From Streptomyces sp. NBC_00569 (lineage in GTDB: Bacteria; Actinomycetota; Actinomycetes; Streptomycetales; Streptomycetaceae): a DNA stretch of 64,000 nt. Numbering within the stretch: position 1 is the first letter of the stretch; the number at the start of each line of letters is the position of its first letter. Below the pieces are notes generated by a model. That model was given only the letters and a program-made list of their open reading frames with translations. It searched no databases and was not told the origin of the DNA. A program made the position numbers and the translations under genes. Where the stretch lies: positions 9,727,001 to 9,791,000 of the forward strand of contig NZ_CP107783.1 of assembly GCF_036345255.1 (NCBI RefSeq), written 5' to 3'. Positions 9,296-17,297 of this stretch are shown here, in pieces.

Positions 9296-10002
9296 TGGGC
9301 GGCGTGATCATCACCGATCCCCCGAAGGCGGACCCGAAGGACGTCGAGGCGCTTGCCGGGTACGGCACGGCCACGATCTCCGAGGCGATGGGGCGCACCG
9401 GGTTCCTCGGCTCGCACCTGAGGCCGGTCCAGCAGGACACCCGGATCGCGGGCACCGCGGTGACCGTCCTGTCCTGGCCCGGCGACAACCTCATGATCCA
9501 CGCGGCGGTGGAGCAGTGCGGTGAAGGCGACATCCTGGTCGTGACGACCACGTCGCCGTCCACCGACGGCATGTTCGGCGAGCTGTTCGCGACCGCGCTG
9601 CAGCGGCGCGGGGTGCGCGGCGTGGTCACCGACGCGGGCATTCGCGACACCGTCGAGCTGCGCGAGATGGGGTTCGCGGCCTGGGCGGCCGCGCTCAGCC
9701 CGCAGGGCACCGTCAAGGCCACCGGCGGATCCGTGAACGTACCGGTCGTGATCGGCGGCCAGGTGATCCGCGCCGGTGACGTGATCGTCGCCGACGACGA
9801 CGGTGTCGTGGTCGTACCGCGTGCGAAGGCGCGGCAGACGGCCGAGGCGTCCATGGCCCGCGAGGCCAAGGAGGCCAGGTCCCGGGCGGCCTTCCAGGAA
9901 GGGCAGTTGGGGCTCGACCGGTACGGGCTGCGGGAGACGCTCGAGCGGCTCGGAGTCACGTACCAGTCGTACGAGGAGTACCGTGCCGGGGGTGCATCGT
10001 GA
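9295..10002 (+). CDS. galC: 4-carboxy-4-hydroxy-2-oxoadipate aldolase (RraA-like)
   Basis: A 235-residue class II aldolase of the RraA-like/HMG-CHA aldolase family. The substrate loop GELFATALQRRGVRG and the catalytic Arg-Asp pair in VVTDAGIRD are intact. The C-terminal LGLDRYGLRETLERLG segment matches the extended tail of LigK/GalC aldolases, which plain RraA lacks. It would cleave 4-carboxy-4-hydroxy-2-oxoadipate to pyruvate and oxaloacetate, and may decarboxylate oxaloacetate. The ATG overlaps the stop of the upstream hydratase gene (TGATG), indicating translational coupling. Confidence 0.87.
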   Translation: MGGVIITDPPKADPKDVEALAGYGTATISEAMGRTGFLGSHLRPVQQDTRIAGTAVTVLSWPGDNLMIHAAVEQCGEGDILVVTTTSPSTDGMFGELFATALQRRGVRGVVTDAGIRDTVELREMGFAAWAAALSPQGTVKATGGSVNVPVVIGGQVIRAGDVIVADDDGVVVVPRAKARQTAEASMAREAKEARSRAAFQEGQLGLDRYGLRETLERLGVTYQSYEEYRAGGAS

Positions 10003-11102
10003 GCCCGCCCGAGGGGGTGCGCTGCATGCTGATGCGCGGTGGCACCTCGAAGGGCGCCTACTTCCTGGCCCGTGACCTGCCCGCAGAGCCGGGGGAGCGT
10101 GACGCACTGCTCCTGCGGATCATGGGCAGTCCCGACCCGCGCCAGATCGACGGGCTCGGTGGCGCGCACCCGCTCACCAGCAAAGTGGGTGTGGTGTCCG
10201 TCTCGACGTGCCCGGACGCCGATGTCGACTATCTCTTCCTTCAGGTCGCCGTCGACAAGGCCGAGGTGAGTGACCGTCAGAACTGCGGGAACGTTCTCGC
10301 CGGCGTCGGGCCGTTCGCCGTCGAGCGCGGGCTCGTGGCGGCCTCGGACAGCGAGACCTCCGTCCGGATCCGGATGCTCAACAGCGGTGACCTTGCCACC
10401 GCCACCTTCCCCACCCCGGGCGGCCGCGTCGACTACGCCGGTGGCGCGGCCATTTCCGGAGTGCCGGGGAGCGCGGCGCCCGTCGTCATCGAATTCCCTC
10501 AGGGTGCACATTCGTTGCTGCCCACCGGCCGGGCCCTGGACATCGTCGCCGATACGCCGGTGACCTGTGTGGACAACGGGATGCCGACCGTGCTGATCGC
10601 GGCCCGCGCCCTGGGGTTCACCGGTTACGAGAGCCCCGAAGAGCTGGAGGCCGACCGATCGCTCGGCGCGCTGCTGCGTGAAATCCGCCTGGAAGCAGGC
10701 CCTTTGATGGGGCTCGGCGATGCCGCGGACACAACCGTCCCCAAGCTCACCCTCCTCGCGCCGCCCGTGGACGGCGGCGCGGTGATGACGCGCACCTTCA
10801 TCCCCGAACGCGCCCACACCTCGATCGGGGTTCTGGGCGCGGCGAGCGTCGCCGCCGGGCTGCGTGTTCCCGGCTCCGTCGCCGAACCCATCGCCCGGCT
10901 CCCCTCGCACGGCGACCGGGTGCGCATCGAGCACCCCACCGGGTTCCTCGACATCGAGGCAGGCGTCGAGCTCGGCGCCGGCTCAGCCGTGGCGCGCCGC
11001 ACCGCTGTGGTGCGTACCGCACGAAAGATCTTCGACGGCACGGTCTTCCCGCGATCCGCGGATCCCTTCCCCCGTCCCGACTCCCAAGGAGGCAACGGAT
11101 GA
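9999..11102 (+). CDS. galD: 4-oxalomesaconate tautomerase (GalD type, PrpF family)
   Basis: A 367-residue PrpF-fold isomerase. It begins VRCMLMRGGTSKGAYF (from about residue 7), the classical PrpF/GalD signature, and contains the second half-site CVDNGMPTVLIAA and the loop GGAHPLTSKVGVV. GalD interconverts keto and enol forms of 4-oxalomesaconate, giving the form hydrated by GalB. PrpF itself isomerises aconitate, but no methylcitrate genes are nearby and the neighbours are GalB and GalC. GTG 9999 overlaps the upstream stop codon; the gene end overlaps the next start by 4 bases. Confidence 0.87.
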   Translation: MSPPEGVRCMLMRGGTSKGAYFLARDLPAEPGERDALLLRIMGSPDPRQIDGLGGAHPLTSKVGVVSVSTCPDADVDYLFLQVAVDKAEVSDRQNCGNVLAGVGPFAVERGLVAASDSETSVRIRMLNSGDLATATFPTPGGRVDYAGGAAISGVPGSAAPVVIEFPQGAHSLLPTGRALDIVADTPVTCVDNGMPTVLIAARALGFTGYESPEELEADRSLGALLREIRLEAGPLMGLGDAADTTVPKLTLLAPPVDGGAVMTRTFIPERAHTSIGVLGAASVAAGLRVPGSVAEPIARLPSHGDRVRIEHPTGFLDIEAGVELGAGSAVARRTAVVRTARKIFDGTVFPRSADPFPRPDSQGGNG

Positions 11103-12052
11103 CGAATCCGCCCCTCGGTGACATCGCCCATCTCGGCCACGTCGAACTGCTCACTCCGGACCTGGACGCCAGCGTCGGGTTCTTCACCGACTACCTGGGC
11201 CTGACCGTGAACGGCCGCTCGGGCGACTCCGTCCATCTGCGGACCTTCGACGACTACGAGCATCACAGCCTCGTCCTCACCGCGAACGACAAGCCAGGCA
11301 TCCGTCGCACCGCCCTGCGCACCTCCGGAGAGGAGGCCCTGCGGCGGCGGGTCGAGGCGCTGGAGGCGGCGGGCCACTCGGGCCGGTGGGCCGAGGACGA
11401 GCCGGGCATCGGCAAGATCTACGTCACCCAGGACCCCGACGGCCACGAGATCGCCCTGTACTGGGAGAGCGAGTACTACGAGGCACCCGACGAGCTGAAG
11501 CCCGCACTGAAGAACCAGCCGCAGGCCAAGCCCAACGGGGGAGTCGGGGTGCGCCGCCTCGACCACGTCAACTACCTGGCAGCCGACGTCGCCGCCAACG
11601 CCGACTTCCACCAGCACGTCCTGGGCGCCCGTCCCACCGAGCAGATCCAGCTCGACAGCGGCACCATCGGCGCCAAGTGGCTGACCTTCACCGACAAGTC
11701 GTACGACGTCGTCTACACCTCCGACTGGACCGGCTCGACCGGTCGCCTCCACCACATCGCCTTCGCCACCGACACCCGCGAGGACATCCTGCGAGCAGCC
11801 GATCTCGCCATCGACACCGGCGTGTTCATCGAGACCGGCCCGCACAAGCACGCCATCCAACAGACGTTCTTCCTCTACGTCTACGAGCCCGGCGGCAACC
11901 GCATCGAGCTGTGCAACCCGCTCACCCGCCTCGTCCTGGCCCCCGACTGGCCGCTCATCACCTGGACCGAGGAGGAGCGGAAGAAGGGGCAGGCCTGGGG
12001 CCTGAAGACCATCGAGTCCTTCCACACTCACGGCACCCCGCCGGAGGACTGA
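11099..12052 (+). CDS. VOC-family extradiol ring-cleavage dioxygenase
   Basis: A 317-residue two-domain vicinal oxygen chelate enzyme resembling catechol 2,3-dioxygenase (XylE type). The N-terminal module (residues 10-125) starts HLGHVELLTPDLDASVGFF. The catalytic module begins at about 153 (RRLDHVNYLA) and holds the full iron triad: His156, His219 in GRLHHIAFATD, and Glu270 in GGNRIELCNP. It should therefore be an active Fe(II) extradiol dioxygenase. It is the last gene of the galBCD operon, translationally coupled by ATGA, and occupies the place of gallate dioxygenase. Known GalA enzymes belong to the unrelated LigAB superfamily, so gallate as substrate is inferred from context. Confidence 0.85.
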   Translation: MTNPPLGDIAHLGHVELLTPDLDASVGFFTDYLGLTVNGRSGDSVHLRTFDDYEHHSLVLTANDKPGIRRTALRTSGEEALRRRVEALEAAGHSGRWAEDEPGIGKIYVTQDPDGHEIALYWESEYYEAPDELKPALKNQPQAKPNGGVGVRRLDHVNYLAADVAANADFHQHVLGARPTEQIQLDSGTIGAKWLTFTDKSYDVVYTSDWTGSTGRLHHIAFATDTREDILRAADLAIDTGVFIETGPHKHAIQQTFFLYVYEPGGNRIELCNPLTRLVLAPDWPLITWTEEERKKGQAWGLKTIESFHTHGTPPED

Positions 12053-12072
12053 CCGACCGGCAGGACGCGCTT

Positions 12073-12112
12073 CAGGGGTGGGCCGCGCACGGCTGTGTGC
12101 GGCCCACCCCTG
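12073..12112 (+). terminator. Hairpin terminator of the gntR-gal operon
   Basis: Stem of 14 perfect base pairs (CAGGGGTGGGCCGC with GCGGCCCACCCCTG), extended by four more with one G-U pair, and a 4-base loop, 20 bases after the dioxygenase stop. It separates the enzyme operon from the transporter gene. Confidence 0.85.
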
Positions 12113-12135
12113 CGCGTTCCTTGATTGCTCGAAAT

Positions 12136-12180
12136 ATTGTTAACAAAACCGTTGACGTCAATTGGCCGGGTCTCTAACGT
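12136..12180 (+). promoter_or_regulatory. Operator 2 and promoter of the MFS transporter gene
   Basis: The palindrome TTGTTAACAA (12137-12146) matches the operators at 7764 and 13735. A second palindrome, TTGACGTCAA (12152-12161), lies 5 bases further and supplies a -35 box TTGACG. TAACGT at 12175 is a -10 candidate at 17-bp spacing. The tandem arrangement could give tighter control of the transporter. Confidence 0.7.
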
Positions 12181-12279
12181 CATCCGCACGCCGGGTCCGT
12201 CGCCATCGAGCCGCTCGGCTCGCCCCCTCCCCGAAGCCGCCTCCAGGGACACCGCTGTCCCGAACGAGAGGAACCCCCG

Positions 12280-13620
12280 ATGTCGCCCTCCACCTCAACC
12301 GCCGCCGGCAGCGCCGTGCGCGGCAACCGGCTGGCCCTGCTGGTCGTCGGCCTGTGCTGGCTGCTCGTCTTCTTCGACGGCCTGGACATGTTCGTCTACG
12401 GCTCCGTACTGCCGCACATGCTTGAGACCAAGGCGCTGGGCATCAGCCCCGGCAAGGCCGGCGACGTCGGCTCGTACGCCACGTTCGGCATGCTGATAGG
12501 CGCCCTGTGCTCGGGCACCCTCAGCGACCGGCTCGGCCGCAAGCAGACCATCATCGCCTCCACCGTGGTCTTCTCCCTGGCCTCCGCCCTCTGCGCCACG
12601 GCGGGCAGCCTCGGTGTATTCGGCACCGGCCGCTTCGTGGCCGGCCTCGGCCTCGGCGGGCTGCTGCCCAGCGCGATCACCATGGTCGCGGAGTACGCCC
12701 CGCGCGGCCGCCGCGCCTTGATCGTCGGCTCTCTGATGACCGCCCACCAGGCCGGTGGCATCCTGGCCGGCTTCGTGGCGCTGTGGACCGACAGCGACTG
12801 GCGGCTCTGCTTCTGGATCTGTGTGATCCCGCTCTTCGTCGGCGTCCCGCTGGCCGCCAGGTACCTGCCCGAATCGCTGGCCTTCCTACAGGCCAAGGGC
12901 CGTACGACAGAGGCCGCGGCGCTCGCCGACCGCTATGGCGTCGAGCTCGCCGCCCCGGGCGCCAAGCGTCCGGCGGGCGAGGGCTGGGGAGCAGTCGCCG
13001 CCCTGTTCCGCGGCAAGCTCTGGATCCAGACCCTGTTCTTCTGGCTGGCCTCCTTCGGCGGACTCCTCCTGGTGTACGGCTTCTCCCAGTGGCTGCCGTC
13101 GATGATGCGTGCCGCCGGTTACGACCTCGGGTCCGCGATCGGTTTCGTCATCGCGATCAACGCCGGTGGCATCGTCGGCATGCTGGTCGGCGGGCGGCTC
13201 ACCGACAGGTTCGGCGGCTCGCGCATCTCCGCCATCTGGTTCGCCTGCACCGCTGTCGGCATCGGGGTGCTCAGCGTTCATATGCCGCTCGCGCTCACGT
13301 ACATCGTGGTCTTCCTGACGGGTCTGTTCCTCTTCAGCGGCCAGGCGATGGTCTACGCCACGGTGGCGCACCGTTCGACCGACGAGAACCGTGGCACCGC
13401 CGTCGGCTGGGTCTCCGGCATGGGCCGCTTCGGCGCCGTCTTCGGGCCGTGGCTCGGCGGCCGGCTGGTCGACAACGGCTCACACACGGCGGGCTTCACC
13501 GCGTTCGCACTCGCAGGCGTCTTCGCGCTGGTCTTCATCAGTCTGACCGGGCTGCGCGGCCTGCAGCCGGCCGTCGCCGAAACGAGCGGCGCGGGCCCGC
13601 AGGTGTCCGTGGCGAGCTGA
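12280..13620 (+). CDS. MFS aromatic acid:H+ symporter (AAHS family)
   Basis: A 446-residue, 12-helix major facilitator protein. TM1 contains FFDGLDMFVYGSVLPHM, the DGxDxxxxG signature of aromatic acid/H+ symporters such as PcaK, BenK and GalT. The loop 2-3 motif GTLSDRLGRKQT and loop 8-9 motif GGRLTDRFG are also present. It is expected to import a hydroxybenzoate from outside the cell; gallate released by the exported tannase is the obvious candidate. It is a single-gene unit with its own operator and a strong terminator, and a GAGAGGAA ribosome binding site precedes ATG 12280. Confidence 0.88.
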   Translation: MSPSTSTAAGSAVRGNRLALLVVGLCWLLVFFDGLDMFVYGSVLPHMLETKALGISPGKAGDVGSYATFGMLIGALCSGTLSDRLGRKQTIIASTVVFSLASALCATAGSLGVFGTGRFVAGLGLGGLLPSAITMVAEYAPRGRRALIVGSLMTAHQAGGILAGFVALWTDSDWRLCFWICVIPLFVGVPLAARYLPESLAFLQAKGRTTEAAALADRYGVELAAPGAKRPAGEGWGAVAALFRGKLWIQTLFFWLASFGGLLLVYGFSQWLPSMMRAAGYDLGSAIGFVIAINAGGIVGMLVGGRLTDRFGGSRISAIWFACTAVGIGVLSVHMPLALTYIVVFLTGLFLFSGQAMVYATVAHRSTDENRGTAVGWVSGMGRFGAVFGPWLGGRLVDNGSHTAGFTAFALAGVFALVFISLTGLRGLQPAVAETSGAGPQVSVAS

Positions 13621-13639
13621 CCTGAGAACCGCATGAGAA

Positions 13640-13670
13640 ACGGGCCGGACCTCGCCGAGGTCCGGCCCGT
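13640..13670 (+). terminator. Perfect hairpin terminator after the transporter gene
   Basis: A 14-bp perfect inverted repeat (ACGGGCCGGACCTC / GAGGTCCGGCCCGT) with a 3-base loop, 20 bases after the transporter stop. Confidence 0.9.
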
Positions 13671-13734
13671 CGCTGTCGCCGACAGCGCTTCGCCGCCTGT
13701 GGGTTTGCTTAGCATCCAGGCAATAGTCAACGTA

Positions 13735-13767
13735 ATTGTTGACAATCTGAAACTGCCGGAATTACGT
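13735..13767 (+). promoter_or_regulatory. Operator 3 and promoter of the tannase gene
   Basis: The palindrome ATTGTTGACAAT (13735-13746) is identical to the core of operator 1. It contains TTGACA at 13739, with TTACGT as a -10 candidate at 13762 (17-bp spacing). It lies 79 bases before the tannase start. Its presence ties the exported enzyme to the same regulator as the intracellular pathway. Confidence 0.78.
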
Positions 13768-13824
13768 TCGCAACAGGCCCGAGATCGCGCAGGGCGCCCC
13801 GTGGAAACCGTGAAGGAGACACCG

Positions 13825-15456
13825 GTGAAGCACAAGGCAGTGAACCGCAGGTCCGTCGTCATAGGGATCGGTGCGGCCGCAGGTGCCGCGGCGACCGGCG
13901 GGATCGCTCTCGGCGCGCAGGCGGAAGAGACCGGGGCGACCAGGGCCCCATCGGCTCCGGCCGGCTCCGCTGGATCCCTGGCCTTCGACAAGGACGACTA
14001 CACGGAACTGACGACCACCATCACCACCGACGCCGGTGACAAGCTCGTCAAATACCACTTCTACAAAGCGGTCACGTACGTCACCAAGCCGGTGGACGAG
14101 AAGTACCAATGCCTCAACGTGAGCGTCCCGGTCGAGATCGACGGCAGGACCGTCGACGCGACCCGCGCCCCGATCGTCCTCGCCAACTCGGTGGGCGGCT
14201 ACATGCCTTCGTCGGTGGCGGACGCCGAGGGAGTGGGCGGTGGCGGCATGACCGGCGGCCCGGGCGGAGGCGCTCCGAGCCCCTCCGCATCGAGCGGCGC
14301 AGGATCGACCGACGTGGCGTCCGGCGGCAACGCGATGGTGAACGCCCGAGGCGGCATGGTCAACCTCGGCGAGCTGGGCCTCGCCGCGGGTTACGTCGTC
14401 GTGGAACCGGGCGCCCGAGGCCGCACCCTCACCGACTCCGAGGGCACCTACTACGGCACGGCACCCGCCGCCATCGTCGACCTGAAAGCCGCCGTCCGGT
14501 ACGTGCGCGCCAACAAGGGCGCCATCCCGGGCGACACCGACCGGATCGTCTCCACCGGCACCAGCGCCGGCGGCGCCCTCTCCTCGCTGCTCGGCGCGTC
14601 CGGCGACAGCCGGATCTACTCCTCGTACCTCAGGGACATCGGTGCCGCCGACGCGAGCGACGCCGTCTTCGCCGCCGGCGCCTGGTGCCCGATCACCGAC
14701 CTGGAGCACGCCGACGGCGCGTACGAGTGGAACTGGGGCACCAACGCCACGAACGCGGGCTCACAGGTCGACCCGACAGTGTCCAAGGCCCTCCAGGCCC
14801 AGTACGCGGAGTACCAGGCCTCACTCAAGCTGCGCGGCCTGAACGGCTTCGGCAGGCTCACGGCGCGCAACTACGACGCATACCTGCTCCAGCAGTACCT
14901 CCAGCCGTCCGCCACCACCTACCTGGCAGGCCTCTCCGACGCCGACCGCACGACGTACCTGGCCGCCAACCCGTTCATCACCTGGACCGCCGGCAAGGCC
15001 ACCTTCACCTGGGACGACTTCCTCACCCACGTCGGCGCACGCAAGAAGTCCGCCCCGGCCTTCGACGCCTTCGACCTGTCGGCGGGGGAGAACAACGAGT
15101 TCGGCGCGGGCACCACCCAGTCCCGCCACTTCACGGCTTACAGCCTCAAGAACGACACAACAGGCGTCACCAGCAAGCGGCTTGAGAGCGACATCCCCGA
15201 GAAGCTCGACCTGATGAACCCGATGTACCACCTCGCCAAGAAGAACCCGGGCCGCGCCAGGCACTGGTGGATCCGACTCGGCACCAAGGACAGCGACACC
15301 TCGCTCAACATCTCCGCCAACCTCGCGGCGGTGCTGGACAACCTGGGTGACAACGTCAACCACCTCTACTACTGGGACGAAGGGCACGGCGCGAACACCG
15401 ACGCCGCCGACTTCATCACCTGGATCGCCAAGGTGACGGGCCACGGGGCGAAGTAG
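13825..15456 (+). CDS. Tat-exported tannase (tannin acylhydrolase, subtype B-like)
   Basis: A 543-residue alpha/beta hydrolase strongly resembling the Lactobacillus plantarum tannase family. A twin-arginine signal (NRRSVVIGIGAAAGAAATGG) begins the protein. The nucleophile Ser247 sits in GTSAGG, with Asp489 and His521 completing the triad; their 32-residue spacing is the same as Asp419-His451 in TanLp1 as recalled. Gallate-binding residues also correspond: Lys408, Glu422 (again 14 apart) and Asp491. Other shared segments are ANSVGGYMP and DLEHADGAYEW. A Gly/Ser-rich insertion lies at about residues 135-168. GTG 13825 is chosen because GAAGGAG lies 7 bases upstream and the Tat motif follows directly. 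The enzyme would release gallate from tannins or alkyl gallates outside the membrane. Confidence 0.9.
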   Translation: MKHKAVNRRSVVIGIGAAAGAAATGGIALGAQAEETGATRAPSAPAGSAGSLAFDKDDYTELTTTITTDAGDKLVKYHFYKAVTYVTKPVDEKYQCLNVSVPVEIDGRTVDATRAPIVLANSVGGYMPSSVADAEGVGGGGMTGGPGGGAPSPSASSGAGSTDVASGGNAMVNARGGMVNLGELGLAAGYVVVEPGARGRTLTDSEGTYYGTAPAAIVDLKAAVRYVRANKGAIPGDTDRIVSTGTSAGGALSSLLGASGDSRIYSSYLRDIGAADASDAVFAAGAWCPITDLEHADGAYEWNWGTNATNAGSQVDPTVSKALQAQYAEYQASLKLRGLNGFGRLTARNYDAYLLQQYLQPSATTYLAGLSDADRTTYLAANPFITWTAGKATFTWDDFLTHVGARKKSAPAFDAFDLSAGENNEFGAGTTQSRHFTAYSLKNDTTGVTSKRLESDIPEKLDLMNPMYHLAKKNPGRARHWWIRLGTKDSDTSLNISANLAAVLDNLGDNVNHLYYWDEGHGANTDAADFITWIAKVTGHGAK

Positions 15457-15465
15457 CCACGAGCC

Positions 15466-15491
15466 GCGGCGGCGCGCACCGGCGCCGCCGC
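15466..15491 (+). terminator. Hairpin after the tannase gene
   Basis: A 10-bp perfect stem (GCGGCGGCGC / GCGCCGCCGC) with a 6-base loop, 9 bases after the tannase stop codon. Confidence 0.7.
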
Positions 15492-15633
15492 AGCCGCCGG
15501 GCACGGAGCAAGGCCCGCACACCGCCGACGCCCGCGGCAACGCCCGGCACAAACCTCGCGGTACGCGGACCTGTTCCGGCACGCGCTCGTTTCGCGGCGT
15601 CGACAGGCGCTCTCGTCGAGTCCGCGGTGCCGC

Positions 15634-16755
15634 TCACACGCCGCGCTCTGCCACTCCGTGCTGCGGCTTCGCTCCCGAAGGAGTACCCGGGGCAAACTCC
15701 ACCAGGAGCAGGGCGGAGTCGTCGTCCGGTGGCGCCCCCGTGAAGGCAGCCACGTCGGCGCGCAGCCGGCCCAGGGCCGTCTCGGGGCTGGCTTCCCTCA
15801 GCAGCGGACCCGCCCGCTCACTCACTGGGTAGAACCGTCCCGCACTGTTCCGTGCCTCGCTCAGACCGTCGGTGTAGAGGAGGAGCCGGTCCCCGGCGTG
15901 CAGGGTCACCCGCGTGAAGTTGTCCTGTCGGTGGCTGGATCCCGCCAGGGCGGTGAGTCCGAACGGTGGCACCGGCACAGCCGGTTCGACGAGCTCGATC
16001 CGTCCGTCCGAGGTGAGCAGCAACGGAGCGGGATGGCCGTGGTTGAACACGATGAGGTGTCCGTCGGGGTCGACTTGGGCGAGGAGCCCGGTCACGAAAC
16101 GCTCGCCGTCGGTCCTGCGGTCCATGGCGCTCTCGATGCGGTGACTGACGTCCGCCAGGTCCACGACGTCGGGAGCGGCCTCCCGGAACGCGGTCAGCAC
16201 CACAGCGGCGCAGCGCACGGTCTCGAGCCCCTTGCCCTGGACGTCGGCGACGACGAGGCGGACGCCGTGGAGGGAAGGAACCGCCTCGTACAGGTCCCCG
16301 CCGATGCGGGTGGCGCGACTGGCCGAAATGTAGGAGGCAGCCAGGCGGACGGGGCCGATCGTCGGTGGCAGCGGGGCGAAGAGCACGTCCTCCAGGGTGT
16401 TGGCCACTTCCTGTACGTCCACGAGGCGTCGTTCGGTCCTCAGCCTCGCCTGCGCCGCGTAGACAGCTGCCAGCGTGACGTAGGCGATGGCGGCCAGTGC
16501 GACGTACATCCGTAAGGCGCCCAGTCGGTCGGCCTTCGCCGCGAACGCGACGCACAGGGCAACGGCGACGCCGCCCATCAGCAGGACGTTCCGTAGGGAT
16601 CCCCGCGCGGCCGCGATCGCCGGGCCCGTGGCGTACAGCGGCAGCAGGTTGAAACTCGGACCCGTGGCCGTGTCCACGACGGCGATGCCCAACATGACCG
16701 CCAGCGGCAGCGCACTCGGTGAAGCAGCCATCGCCTTGATCCGGCGCAACTCCAC
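15634..16755 (-). CDS. Membrane-anchored SpoIIE-type PP2C phosphatase
   Basis: A 373-residue protein with about four N-terminal membrane helices (residues about 12-110) and a SpoIIE-type phosphatase domain (about 125-360). Conserved segments are TRIGGDLYEAV, VVADVQGKGLETV, FNHGHPAPLLL, LLLYTDGLSEARN and PDDDSALLLVEF. It probably resets an anti-sigma/anti-anti-sigma switch in response to an unknown signal sensed in the membrane region. GTG 16755 is chosen because GGGAGGT lies 8 bases upstream and the hydrophobic domain follows; longer in-frame versions begin with low-complexity sequence. Confidence 0.83.
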   Translation of the reverse strand: MELRRIKAMAASPSALPLAVMLGIAVVDTATGPSFNLLPLYATGPAIAAARGSLRNVLLMGGVAVALCVAFAAKADRLGALRMYVALAAIAYVTLAAVYAAQARLRTERRLVDVQEVANTLEDVLFAPLPPTIGPVRLAASYISASRATRIGGDLYEAVPSLHGVRLVVADVQGKGLETVRCAAVVLTAFREAAPDVVDLADVSHRIESAMDRRTDGERFVTGLLAQVDPDGHLIVFNHGHPAPLLLTSDGRIELVEPAVPVPPFGLTALAGSSHRQDNFTRVTLHAGDRLLLYTDGLSEARNSAGRFYPVSERAGPLLREASPETALGRLRADVAAFTGAPPDDDSALLLVEFAPGTPSGAKPQHGVAERGV

Positions 16756-17093
16756 GGCTGTACCTCCCGCGCTCACTGGCCGGGGGCTTACCTGTTCGCC
16801 CAGCCCGGGATGACGCGGATCGACCGAGAGAGGCTGTGCGGCCGCCTGCCGACCCGCCTGCCATACCAGCATAAGAAGGGCATGACGAACACACGAGGCG
16901 GAGCGGGCCGCGCACCGCCGCTCGACTTCACCGACGACATCCTGGAACACAGGTTCCACGGGCCGGCCCAGGCCTGGGTCGGCTCCGACGAGCCCCTCGT
17001 GGTGCTGGGGGTTGCCGGTACGGGAAAAGGGGTGTGGCAGACGTGTCGGCGCGTCATGGGGGAGCCGGTCGGGCCTTTGGGGAAGATCTGGTC
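16756..17093. other. Intergenic region, possible decayed coding sequence
   Basis: About 340 bases. A plus-strand frame from ATG 16880 reads peptide-like (LDFTDDILEHRFHG, then SDEPLVVLGVAGTGKG), but it runs on into another gene in a different frame and has no recognised family. It may be a decayed gene. Confidence 0.35.
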
Positions 17094-17297
17094 ATGGTCG
17101 ATGCGAAAGCAGTTCTTGAGGGCGGTCCTGACGATCTTCCTGAGCGGATCGTCTCCGTCTCCACGCCCGGGCTCGACGTCAAGGTTCCGTTGCGCGGCGG
17201 GTACGAGCACTTCAGGGCCACGACACGTGAGAAGGAGACCTCGCAGGGTCCGCTGCCCGTGTACGAGTGGTGGGAGCGCACGGAACTGCCTGGGTAG
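17094..17297 (+). CDS. DUF5988-like small protein
   Basis: A 67-residue protein, MVDAKAVLEGGPDDLPERIV, then GYEHFRAT and GPLPVYEWWERTEL. This recalls the DUF5988 family of small streptomycete proteins, which have no assigned function. ATG 17094 is preferred over ATG 17034 because the conserved part begins there and GGGGAAG is 8 bases upstream. Small genes of this type often lie next to biosynthetic or regulatory genes; here the neighbours are decayed, so context gives no clue. Confidence 0.6.
   Translation: MVDAKAVLEGGPDDLPERIVSVSTPGLDVKVPLRGGYEHFRATTREKETSQGPLPVYEWWERTELPG

Noticed and set aside
9295..10002. Ribonuclease E inhibitor RraA or menaquinone methyltransferase (older family name)
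   Set aside because: The C-terminal extension and the operon context indicate the aldolase branch.
16880..17093. Plus-strand peptide with a GVAGTGKG segment resembling a P-loop
   Set aside because: It does not fit a Walker A consensus well, no domain follows, and the frame runs into another gene; kept only as a possible relic.
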